DNA of 7,854 nucleotides from Gemmatimonadota bacterium (lineage in GTDB: Bacteria; Latescibacterota; UBA2968; UBA8231), in the NCBI GenBank assembly GCA_026706505.1, contig JAPOYQ010000309.1, positions 1 through 7,854 on the forward strand, given 5' to 3'. The notes below the pieces were generated by a model. It was not told where the DNA came from, ran no database searches, and worked only from the letters and a program-made list of their open reading frames with translations. This document shows positions 1 through 5,263 of the stretch, piece by piece. Within the stretch, counting starts at the first letter, position 1; each line of letters begins with the position of its first letter. A program made the position numbers and the translations under genes.

Positions 1-446
1 TATTCGTACTGATATGTGGTCGTGACTGCGATAAAATCTGTCCCGTGGATCACGTCCGGTTGGACGGGTTTCATTCTGTGGCAGAGTTGTGGTCCCTCGA
101 CCATGCGCTTGCGATGGCTGCTGCCGTGAGACATGCGCGTATAGTACTGCCGGTCCGGTTCGTTTTCGTTTTCGTACCAAGAGTATCTGCCGACACCATC
201 CCCGTCCGGCGCAATCACCTGATCGCCGTAGTCTTCGTCGCTGCCCGCTTCCATGAGCCAGTCAATGACCATCAAGCCATCGCCGATTTCTCGGAAGCCG
301 GTGGCTTTGTCGAGAAACGATCCCTTCTCGATTCCGGTCATCCAGTGTTTGGGATTCTTCTTGGGGATGATAGCGGCAAGTTTGTCGGTTTCGATTTTGA
401 TTGCAAGGTCGCTTTCTTCCACGCTCGCCCATGCGGTGTTTTGCAT
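1..446 (-). CDS. Conserved-looking hypothetical protein, N-terminal 148 residues (3' end outside window)
   Basis: This frame is open from the start at 446 to the window edge and encodes MQNTAWASVEESDLAIKIET and onward, with no stop. The start is chosen because a GGAGG Shine-Dalgarno sequence (460-456) sits 9 nt upstream. An in-frame ATG at 455 directly abuts the GGAGG and is a poorer choice. There is no signal peptide or membrane segment in the visible part, so a cytoplasmic location is likely. The chain is rich in charged and aromatic residues: a KNPKHWMTGIEKGSFLDK stretch at 31-47, a Gly/Asp-rich GFREIGDGLMVIDWLME stretch at 50-66, and a Ser/His/Arg-rich MSHGSSHRKR at 105-114. The alternating hydrophobic pattern suggests a beta-rich fold. 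I do not recognise the family with confidence, and no function is proposed. It is divergent from the SGNH-hydrolase gene, with a shared promoter region, so the two may be co-regulated. Confidence 0.75.
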   Translation of the reverse strand, partial: MQNTAWASVEESDLAIKIETDKLAAIIPKKNPKHWMTGIEKGSFLDKATGFREIGDGLMVIDWLMEAGSDEDYGDQVIAPDGDGVGRYSWYENENEPDRQYYTRMSHGSSHRKRMVEGPQLCHRMKPVQPDVIHGTDFIAVTTTYQYE

Positions 447-477
447 AGAATTCATCCTCCTATGAATGCTGGCAAAG

Positions 478-487
478 TATTATAATA
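478..487. promoter_or_regulatory. Palindromic -10 box between divergent genes
   Basis: The perfect 10-bp palindrome TATTATAATA contains a consensus TATAAT on both strands (481-486 on plus, 484-479 on minus). Read leftward, it would give an RNA starting near 473, with a leader of roughly 27 nt that carries the GGAGG of the left gene. Read rightward, it would give a start near 493 and a leader of roughly 57 nt with AAAGGA before the SGNH start at 550. No good -35 hexamer is visible at 16-18 bp on either side, so an activator or a weak housekeeping promoter is possible. The assignment rests on the -10 match and placement only. Confidence 0.5.
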
Positions 488-549
488 ACTATCGCCTTCG
501 GCCAGGCCGGTATCAGGAAGCGAGACGAGAAAGGCGAAAGGACCCCGCG

Positions 550-1689
550 ATGACAAGACGCGAATATTTGAAATCGATTATGCCAACGCGCGAGATGGTG
601 GATCATTTTGTGACACCTGCGAAGGCCGATGTGCCGGTAGAGTTGGCGAGGATTATGTGTAATAATGCACAGTCGGCGTTTGATCCCGAGATCGGATGGG
701 TGGTTTGCGATGGGTTTCGCGGTGGTGGCGTAGATGATTCGCGCGGGTTTTACGCGTACGAGAAAGACGGTGCGCGGCAAGCGGTCAATTACGCGGATCG
801 CCCGTGTCGTATCCATACGTATGGGAATAGCTTTACGCATTGCGATCAGGTCAGCAATGGGGAGACATGGCAGGAGTATTTGGCCGCGCATCTGCTGGAA
901 CCCGTTCGCAATTACGGCATTGGCGGGCACAGTGTGTATCAGGCATATCGGCGAATGTTAATTGTGGAGAGGGAATATCCCGCCGAATACGTGATTTTGA
1001 ACGTGTGGGACGACGATCACTTTCGCAATTTGGATGCGTGGCGGTCCATCCGCATGGGACGACAGGGGCGGTTTACGCTGCCGCATTTGTGCGTGAATCT
1101 GGAAAGCGGAACTGTGGAAGAGCGCGAGAATTTGTGTAAGACTCCCGATGAACTCTATCGGTTGTGCGATGCGGATTGGGTGTGGGAGACTTTTGGCGAC
1201 GATCCGATTTTGCACGCGGTTATGGCGCGCAAGGGCAGTGTGGAAGATGCGTCGGCAATGGCGCAGAGTATGGGGGGAGAGCTCGAGAATGCGGGATCAG
1301 ATGCCGAGGTTTACAGCCTGCATACTGAAGCGGCTCTGTTTGCAACGCGGTTTGTGATTGAAAAGGCCAAGGCGTTTACAAAGGCTAATGGAAAAAAGCT
1401 GCTGGTGATTTTGTCATTTGGTTCGCACAATGTAGCGAATGCCCTGAAGGGCGAGCCGCTTTTTGACCAGACGTTTTTGGATTGGTTGGCGACAAAGGAC
1501 GTACCGATGATCGATTTGCGCGATGCTTTTCGGGAAGAATACGCGACATATCGAGGGGATGTACAGACGTTTTTGGCACCGTATTATATCGGACATCACA
1601 CGCCGCGCGGGAATTTCTTCTTTGCTTGGGCGATAAAAGATCGAATTGTAGAATGGCTCGATCCAAAACCATTGCCCTATGACTATTGA
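550..1689 (+). CDS. SGNH/GDSL-hydrolase-like protein, 379 aa
   Basis: Likely an esterase or carbohydrate deacetylase-like enzyme of the SGNH superfamily; substrate unknown. The ATG at 550 is preferred because AAAGGA (537-542) lies 7 nt upstream. An upstream in-frame ATG at 466 would precede the putative -10 box at 481. The block I nucleophile is seen as TYGNSFTHC (Ser94 in G92-N93-S94-F95). Block II glycines lie in NYGIGGHSVYQAYRR (121-135). The block III strand is VILNVWDDDH (148-157), where the usual GxND reads VWDD. The block V histidine is probably His349 in YIGHHTPRGN (346-355), where the usual acidic partner just before it is absent. No signal peptide is present, so it is probably cytoplasmic. 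An N-terminal extension of about 85 residues precedes the SGNH core, and an insertion of about 100 residues (roughly 165-265) sits between blocks III and V. Codons favour T/G endings (TTT, TTG, GAT), unlike the genes to the right. Superfamily placement is fairly sure; catalytic activity is not. Confidence 0.8.
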   Translation: MTRREYLKSIMPTREMVDHFVTPAKADVPVELARIMCNNAQSAFDPEIGWVVCDGFRGGGVDDSRGFYAYEKDGARQAVNYADRPCRIHTYGNSFTHCDQVSNGETWQEYLAAHLLEPVRNYGIGGHSVYQAYRRMLIVEREYPAEYVILNVWDDDHFRNLDAWRSIRMGRQGRFTLPHLCVNLESGTVEERENLCKTPDELYRLCDADWVWETFGDDPILHAVMARKGSVEDASAMAQSMGGELENAGSDAEVYSLHTEAALFATRFVIEKAKAFTKANGKKLLVILSFGSHNVANALKGEPLFDQTFLDWLATKDVPMIDLRDAFREEYATYRGDVQTFLAPYYIGHHTPRGNFFFAWAIKDRIVEWLDPKPLPYDY

Positions 1690-1701
1690 CCGGGGGAGAA
1701 C

Positions 1702-1824
1702 ATGTCGGAAGCGAACCTCAACCAACGGAATAGGGAGACGTTCCAACTGCATCAGGCCGGCGATTGCCAGTTGTTGTCCCAGAAGCCCCAGTCCAGCACC
1801 TCGCCCTCTGAATACACCAAGTAG
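1702..1824 (+). other. Possible 5' remnant of a gene downstream of the SGNH gene
   Basis: An ATG at 1702 lies 12 nt after the SGNH stop and is preceded by GGGGGAG (1692-1698), although the spacing of 3 nt is short. It reads MSEANLNQRNRETFQLHQ, which looks like a natural N-terminus. From about residue 17 the frame enters the 3' end of the opposing hydrolase gene and stops at a TAG (1822-1824), giving 40 residues. The placement and leader fit the next gene of a rightward operon whose body is missing. It could also be a chance ORF. Family not recognised. Confidence 0.25.
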
Positions 1825-3356
1825 TCCGGCAGCAATTGCATGTCGAGGTGACTGCCCCAGCAAATGGCGTCTGGCGCAGTGCCGCCGTGGACAGCGACGT
1901 AGCGCTGTGGGTTGTGGGGGTGGGGGAAAACGGCGCAGACAGCGGTGCGCTCGCCGCGGTAGAGGTTGTCGGCCAAGCGGATGGCGTCGCCTTCAAAGCC
2001 CAGCGGTAGCTGACCTTCGAACTGCCTCAGCACGGCGTTGGTGGATGAGGTGCCGTAGAGCAACAGGTTGTTGCCGTCGCGGTCGTCGTCCCGCAGATCC
2101 ACATCGCTGACGACGGGCAGCTCCACGGTATTCTCGCCCATGATACCGCCGCGGTGAACGCCGCCGTTGCGACTGCTGAAGTACCCAGTAGCATGGCCGG
2201 CCACCCAGTCGTTGTAGAAACATTCCTCCTCCGAGCCAGATGTCCCCGGCACCAGCAGCAGGCCGTCGTAGAACAGATCGCCGATGGGGCCGGAAGCCTG
2301 GTGCCGTTTCTCGGCTCTGAGGTCGAAAGTGCCCGTTTCCCAGGTGCCGCTCTGGTGGCGACGAAAGGATTGGCGGCGGCCCAAGTCGAGGCGGCCTAGG
2401 GCTTGGCTGTCGATGATTACTTCTAGGGCGGAACCCTCTTTGATCGGGCCCAAGGAAAGAGTGTGGACGCCCTCTGTCCGCACAGTCAGGCGTTCTCCTT
2501 CCAGGCGGGCATCCACCTCGCCGGACGCTCCGTAGTGGGCGAGTTGGTCTATTTCCACCCAGTACGAGCGATTGTGGCGCAGGCCCCAGGTGACCAGAGA
2601 TACATGGGAGGGGGAATCCTGTTTGCGCTGGTTCAGCAGCCAGGGAATCACTTGCTTCCAGATATCCGGCGTGCGGCAGCCGTGGCCGGTGCGGGGCACT
2701 TCGGTGTAGGTGTGGGCAATGCCTTTTTCCTCCAGCAGGCCGGCCATCTGACGCGAGTGTGCCACGGGCACGCCGCCACCCACCGCCCGGTCCCATTCCC
2801 CGTGGACGATCCACAGGGGCGTGTGCCGCAGGTTCTCCACTAGGAAGGCGGCCGAGCGCGATTGCCAGGAGGGTTCCTCCCAGGGGTGCATGTGGAAGGT
2901 CAGGCCGCCGGGCTTCTCCCACAGGCGGTAGTCGCAATAGCCGCAGAAAGGCGCAGCGGCAGCGAAGAGGTCCGGGTAATGGGAAGTCAGGTACCAGACG
3001 GCGGCTCCGCCCATGGACGAGCCAGTGATACTGATGCGCGCCCGGTCAATGGCATAGTGAGCGGCCACGTGCTCGATGGCTTCTAGGACATCGACCTCGC
3101 CGTAGTTCTGGTACACGGAGCCGGGCCCCCGCCCGGTGGGCCGCAGGACCACACAGGAGCGGCCCTCGGCCGCGGCAATGGCGGCCATTTCCTCGGTCAG
3201 GGCAACAGCACCCGGCAGGTGGTGCAGGGCACCGGGACTGACCTCGATGATCAGGGGTTTGGGGTCGGGACCAGTATCAGTGGCGCAGACGGCGCAAGGG
3301 TGGAGCTGGCCATCGACGGACGAGCGAAAGTACTGGAGTTGACCGATGGGTTTCAT
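1752..3356 (-). CDS. Alpha/beta-hydrolase, prolyl-oligopeptidase/esterase type with large C-terminal domain, 534 aa
   Basis: A serine hydrolase of the alpha/beta fold, probably an esterase or peptidase; substrate unknown. The catalytic core covers about residues 30-245. The nucleophile elbow is ITGSSMGGAA with Ser114 (G112-x-S114-x-G116), the likely acid is Asp189 in WIVHGEWDRAVGGG, and the likely base is His225 in RTGHGC. The second half (about 250-534) is a separate beta-rich domain with GPIGDLFYDGLLLVPGTS (356-373), DGNNLLLYGTSSTN (427-440) and RYVAVHGG (485-492). That arrangement matches a C-terminal region seen in S9-like hydrolases of environmental bacteria. There is no signal peptide. 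The ATG at 3356 overlaps the stop of the preceding lipoprotein gene (TAATG), so translation is probably coupled. GAGGAG is only 2 nt upstream, and an in-frame TTG at 3371 is a weaker start. Third positions are richer in G/C than in the SGNH gene. No terminator is visible after the stop. Confidence 0.85.
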   Translation of the reverse strand: MKPIGQLQYFRSSVDGQLHPCAVCATDTGPDPKPLIIEVSPGALHHLPGAVALTEEMAAIAAAEGRSCVVLRPTGRGPGSVYQNYGEVDVLEAIEHVAAHYAIDRARISITGSSMGGAAVWYLTSHYPDLFAAAAPFCGYCDYRLWEKPGGLTFHMHPWEEPSWQSRSAAFLVENLRHTPLWIVHGEWDRAVGGGVPVAHSRQMAGLLEEKGIAHTYTEVPRTGHGCRTPDIWKQVIPWLLNQRKQDSPSHVSLVTWGLRHNRSYWVEIDQLAHYGASGEVDARLEGERLTVRTEGVHTLSLGPIKEGSALEVIIDSQALGRLDLGRRQSFRRHQSGTWETGTFDLRAEKRHQASGPIGDLFYDGLLLVPGTSGSEEECFYNDWVAGHATGYFSSRNGGVHRGGIMGENTVELPVVSDVDLRDDDRDGNNLLLYGTSSTNAVLRQFEGQLPLGFEGDAIRLADNLYRGERTAVCAVFPHPHNPQRYVAVHGGTAPDAICWGSHLDMQLLPDYLVYSEGEVLDWGFWDNNWQSPA

Positions 3357-3574
3357 TACTCCTCGGGGCAAATAGAGCAGGGCTCAAGGTAAGGCGAGGT
3401 GATCAAGCGAGCAAAACCCACACTCATGGGGCCAAAACTCATTTCAATTTCCCGCTCGTATTGGACCTCGGGTAGCTCCCGCTCTATGTCCCGGCGCAAC
3501 TGGCCCAAGTCCGCAGCGCGGAAGCAACCGGTCAGACCCAGCGCGATGACCGCATATGAAGCCAATTTGGTCAT
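3356..3574 (-). CDS. Small predicted lipoprotein, 72 aa
   Basis: The N-terminus MTKLASYAVIALGLTGCFRA is a lipoprotein signal with lipobox L14-T15-G16-C17, so the mature chain of about 56 residues should be membrane-anchored in the envelope. A charged, helix-prone stretch (ADLGQLRRDIERELPEVQYE, 21-40) is followed by MSFGPMSVGFARLI (45-58). The chain ends SPYLEPCSICPEE. The start lies 2 nt after the DUF4252 stop (TAG-CT-ATG) with no strong Shine-Dalgarno sequence, which suggests translational coupling. The stop overlaps the hydrolase start by one base. Its place after a sigma/anti-sigma/DUF4252 set suggests an envelope role in the same response. The abrupt C-terminus after a conserved-looking segment raises the possibility of truncation. 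No named family is recognised. Confidence 0.75.
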   Translation of the reverse strand: MTKLASYAVIALGLTGCFRAADLGQLRRDIERELPEVQYEREIEMSFGPMSVGFARLITSPYLEPCSICPEE

Positions 3575-3576
3575 AG

Positions 3577-4164
3577 CTAGTCTTGCCGCGGCGCTTTAGG
3601 GGTAGCCGCCCCAAAGTCAATGCTGTCTAAAGGCGCTATGTCGAATTTGCGGCCAATGCGCCCCACTTGGGCTAGGTCGAGAGAGCCGACGATATTGATG
3701 AAGACAAATTCTTGGGGATCGCCAGCCAAGACCAAAAGCCCGACAATGGTCTCATCCTCGGTGCGCACGTAGAACTGCACCCGCTGGTCGCGTTTGCGCA
3801 CCTGCACCACTCGCTCCCAGTCGGGCAAGGTGAGGGCTTTGAGCCGTTCGGCGATGCGCTCGTAATCGTACGACGTGTCTAGGTCTTGACCCTCCTCCTT
3901 GTGGTAAGCTTGGAAGCGGATGAGGTATAGGGCCTCCAGCATATCGGCTAGTTCTGGATCTTCAGAGCGGGTCGCCGCAGCCACCAAGTCGAGGAGTGAA
4001 TTTTTTAGGTAGATCTCGATAGTGGTTTCCGGCTCGGGGCCATCGAATAAGTCCAAGGAGGAGAAATCGATGTACCCGGGTTGCTTTTCTAACGGCGGGG
4101 AGGCCCACGCGCTAGTGGGACCGACGGCGACGGCAAAGAGAAGGAGAGCGTAAAGAAAGAACAT
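3577..4164 (-). CDS. DUF4252-like exported protein, 195 aa
   Basis: The protein looks like a DUF4252 family member (PF14060), a family of unknown function often encoded beside ECF sigma factors. A hydrophobic signal (MFFLYALLLFAVAVGPTSA) ends in an A19-W20-A21 signal-peptidase site, so the mature protein is probably periplasmic or surface-exposed. The family-like core runs from GYIDFSSLDLF (30-40) through a predicted helix at TIEIYLKNSLLDLVAAAT (48-65), the segment DPELADMLEALYLIRFQAY (69-87), and beta strands near 117-160 (FYVRTEDETIVGLLVLAGD). The ATG at 4164 has GAGGAG (4177-4172) 7 nt upstream, overlapping the anti-sigma stop. The signal lacks a basic n-region. An in-frame GTG at 4179 would add Arg but has no Shine-Dalgarno sequence. 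Transcribed with the sigma and anti-sigma genes; possibly an output or sensor of that pathway. Confidence 0.82.
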   Translation of the reverse strand: MFFLYALLLFAVAVGPTSAWASPPLEKQPGYIDFSSLDLFDGPEPETTIEIYLKNSLLDLVAAATRSEDPELADMLEALYLIRFQAYHKEEGQDLDTSYDYERIAERLKALTLPDWERVVQVRKRDQRVQFYVRTEDETIVGLLVLAGDPQEFVFINIVGSLDLAQVGRIGRKFDIAPLDSIDFGAATPKAPRQD

Positions 4165-4175
4165 GGCAAAACTCC

Positions 4176-4697
4176 TCACATGGTTTGGACGGGTAGGATA
4201 GTGTCTAGGTTGAGACGCAACGGCTGGACTAGGTGCGGCTGAATCACGTCGTCGCGCACTGTGGTGCCCATGCGGCTGTTCAGGTCGCCCAAATAGGCTA
4301 GGGTCCACTCTACTTGGCGGCGGGCTTGGGCAACTTCTTTGGGACTAAAGGCCGGTGGAACAGGTTCTGGGTCGAATAGGTGATAGCCGGCGATCAAGGC
4401 TAAGACGGCTGCGGCTGCAAGGGGTTTGTACCACCTCTTGGTGGCGGTGCGCCAGTGGTCTTGTCGCGTCTGGTGAATGCGGTCTTGGAGAGCTTGGGAG
4501 ACCGCGTCGGGGCAGGTGAGCGAGGGTAGGGTGCGTAGCGCGCTGATCAACCGACGGGCGTCTTCCAGTTCGGCGGCACAGGCCGCGCAAGTCGCTGCAT
4601 GGGTTTCGAGTCGGCTCTGCTCAACAGGCGTCAATTCGCCGTCGATATAGGCTTCGATCCGCTCTTGGGTCCAGGAGCAAGGAGAAGTTGCAGGCAT
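4176..4697 (-). CDS. Zinc-finger (zf-HC2/ZAS) transmembrane anti-sigma factor, 173 aa
   Basis: Predicted to hold the adjacent ECF sigma factor inactive at the membrane. The N-terminal domain carries the ZAS signature His33-x3-Cys37-x2-Cys40 in LETHAATCAACAAEL, with EAYIDGELTP (15-24) just before it, as is usual for the family. Cys7 may be the fourth zinc ligand. One membrane segment lies at about 91-107 (KPLAAAAVLALIAGYHL), preceded by basic residues, so the zinc finger should be cytoplasmic. A periplasmic tail of about 65 residues follows (PKEVAQARRQVEWTLAYLGD and onward). The start at 4697 lies 3 nt after the sigma stop and has AGGA 7 nt upstream. The gene order sigma then anti-sigma, with almost no gap, is the normal arrangement. 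The signal it senses cannot be told from sequence. Confidence 0.9.
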   Translation of the reverse strand: MPATSPCSWTQERIEAYIDGELTPVEQSRLETHAATCAACAAELEDARRLISALRTLPSLTCPDAVSQALQDRIHQTRQDHWRTATKRWYKPLAAAAVLALIAGYHLFDPEPVPPAFSPKEVAQARRQVEWTLAYLGDLNSRMGTTVRDDVIQPHLVQPLRLNLDTILPVQTM

Positions 4698-4700
4698 GGT

Positions 4701-5183
4701 CTATTCCTGTAAAAGGGCGCGCAGGCGTCTCCGGCCGCGGTGGAGATATACTTTGACTGTATTGAGGGGCAACTCCAAGCTCTGGCTGATCTCGCGGTAG
4801 GAAAAGTCTTGGATTTCTCGCATGATGACGATTTCCCGCAGGGGGCTTTCTAGCTGGGTAAGGGCTGCCTCCAGTTGTCGCCGCAGATCCACATCGTCCG
4901 CCGCGACAGCCGGAGTACGCTGTAGGACCGGCTCGGGATCTTGGGTACTGACTACCGAGCGATAGCGATGCCGATGGCGCAAAGCGTCCAAGCAGGCATT
5001 GCGCGCTACCCGGGTCAACCAAGCCGCCACACTTTCGTCGTCCATGCGGAGGCCGTGGTGCCACAGGCGGAATAGAACCTCTTGGGTAATATCCTCGGCG
5101 TCCTCGCGGTTGCCCATATAGTAGAAGGCGAATGTGTAAATGCGGTCCCGGTGCTCTTGACAGAGCCGGCGGAAACGTCCCAT
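4701..5183 (-). CDS. ECF (sigma-70 family, group 4) RNA polymerase sigma factor, 160 aa
   Basis: The protein directs RNA polymerase to a specific promoter set. Region 2 spans about residues 8-75, with HRDRIYTFAFYYMGN (11-25) and DAEDITQEVLFRLW (28-41), the core-binding and -10 recognition part. Region 4 spans about 105-158, with LESPLREIVIMREIQDFSYR (111-130) and the helix-turn-helix EISQSLELPLNTVKVYLHRG (131-150). The linker is short, as in ECF factors, and there is no region 3. The ATG at 5183 is chosen because the upstream frame runs through the candidate promoter at 5212-5240, and because GGGAAG lies a few bases upstream. It gives a slightly short N-terminus. It is the first gene of a five-gene minus-strand operon and is followed at 3 nt by its anti-sigma partner. 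Likely autoregulated. Confidence 0.92.
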   Translation of the reverse strand: MGRFRRLCQEHRDRIYTFAFYYMGNREDAEDITQEVLFRLWHHGLRMDDESVAAWLTRVARNACLDALRHRHRYRSVVSTQDPEPVLQRTPAVAADDVDLRRQLEAALTQLESPLREIVIMREIQDFSYREISQSLELPLNTVKVYLHRGRRRLRALLQE

Positions 5184-5211
5184 AGCGGCTTCCCATCGTC
5201 CTTCGCCTACA

Positions 5212-5240
5212 CTAACGATTGTCAGCGAAGAAAGGTTACA
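5212..5240 (-). promoter_or_regulatory. Candidate ECF-type autoregulatory promoter
   Basis: On the minus strand, TGTAACC (5240-5234) is followed after 16 nt by CGTTA (5217-5213). ECF sigma factors typically recognise a -35 with an AAC core and a -10 starting CGT at about this spacing. A start near 5205 would leave a leader of roughly 22 nt before the sigma ATG at 5183. The position directly before the sigma gene fits autoregulation. The -35 overlaps the T-run of the upstream terminator. Confidence 0.6.
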
Positions 5241-5263
5241 AAAAAAATGCGGGCTAAAGCCGC
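5240..5263 (-). terminator. Rho-independent terminator of the flavoprotein gene
   Basis: On the minus strand, GCGGC pairs with GCC-C-GC around a TTTA loop (5 bp with one bulged C), followed by A and a run of eight T (5247-5240). The stem includes the TAG stop of the flavoprotein gene. It separates that transcript from the sigma operon starting just downstream. Confidence 0.6.

Noticed and set aside
160..176. Short TTTTCG-type tandem repeat
   Set aside because: It only encodes a Glu-Asn-Glu-Asn stretch in the left gene and is too short to count as a functional repeat.
45..485. Plus-strand ORF of 146 codons at the left end
   Set aside because: It lies opposite the left minus-strand gene, which has a strong Shine-Dalgarno sequence and a natural composition. 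This ORF has no ribosome site and covers the promoter region.
466..549. Upstream extension of the SGNH gene to the ATG at 466
   Set aside because: The extra 28 residues are Arg- and Tyr-rich and unlike the rest. There is no good ribosome site, and the likely -10 box at 481-486 lies inside it.
1690..1751. Terminator between the convergent SGNH and hydrolase genes
   Set aside because: I looked for a stem with a T-run on either strand and found only a 4-bp GGAA/TTCC pairing without a T-run.
1993..2937. Long minus-strand ORF of 314 codons inside the hydrolase gene
   Set aside because: It is rich in Arg, Pro and Gly with no recognisable motifs and lies entirely within the hydrolase gene, whose frame has a clear catalytic core. 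It is a GC-driven shadow frame.
4621..5196. 191-codon minus-strand ORF overlapping the sigma gene, with GAAGGA just before its ATG
   Set aside because: Its protein is low-complexity Arg/Pro/Gly and overlaps both the sigma and anti-sigma genes, which have clear domains in other frames.
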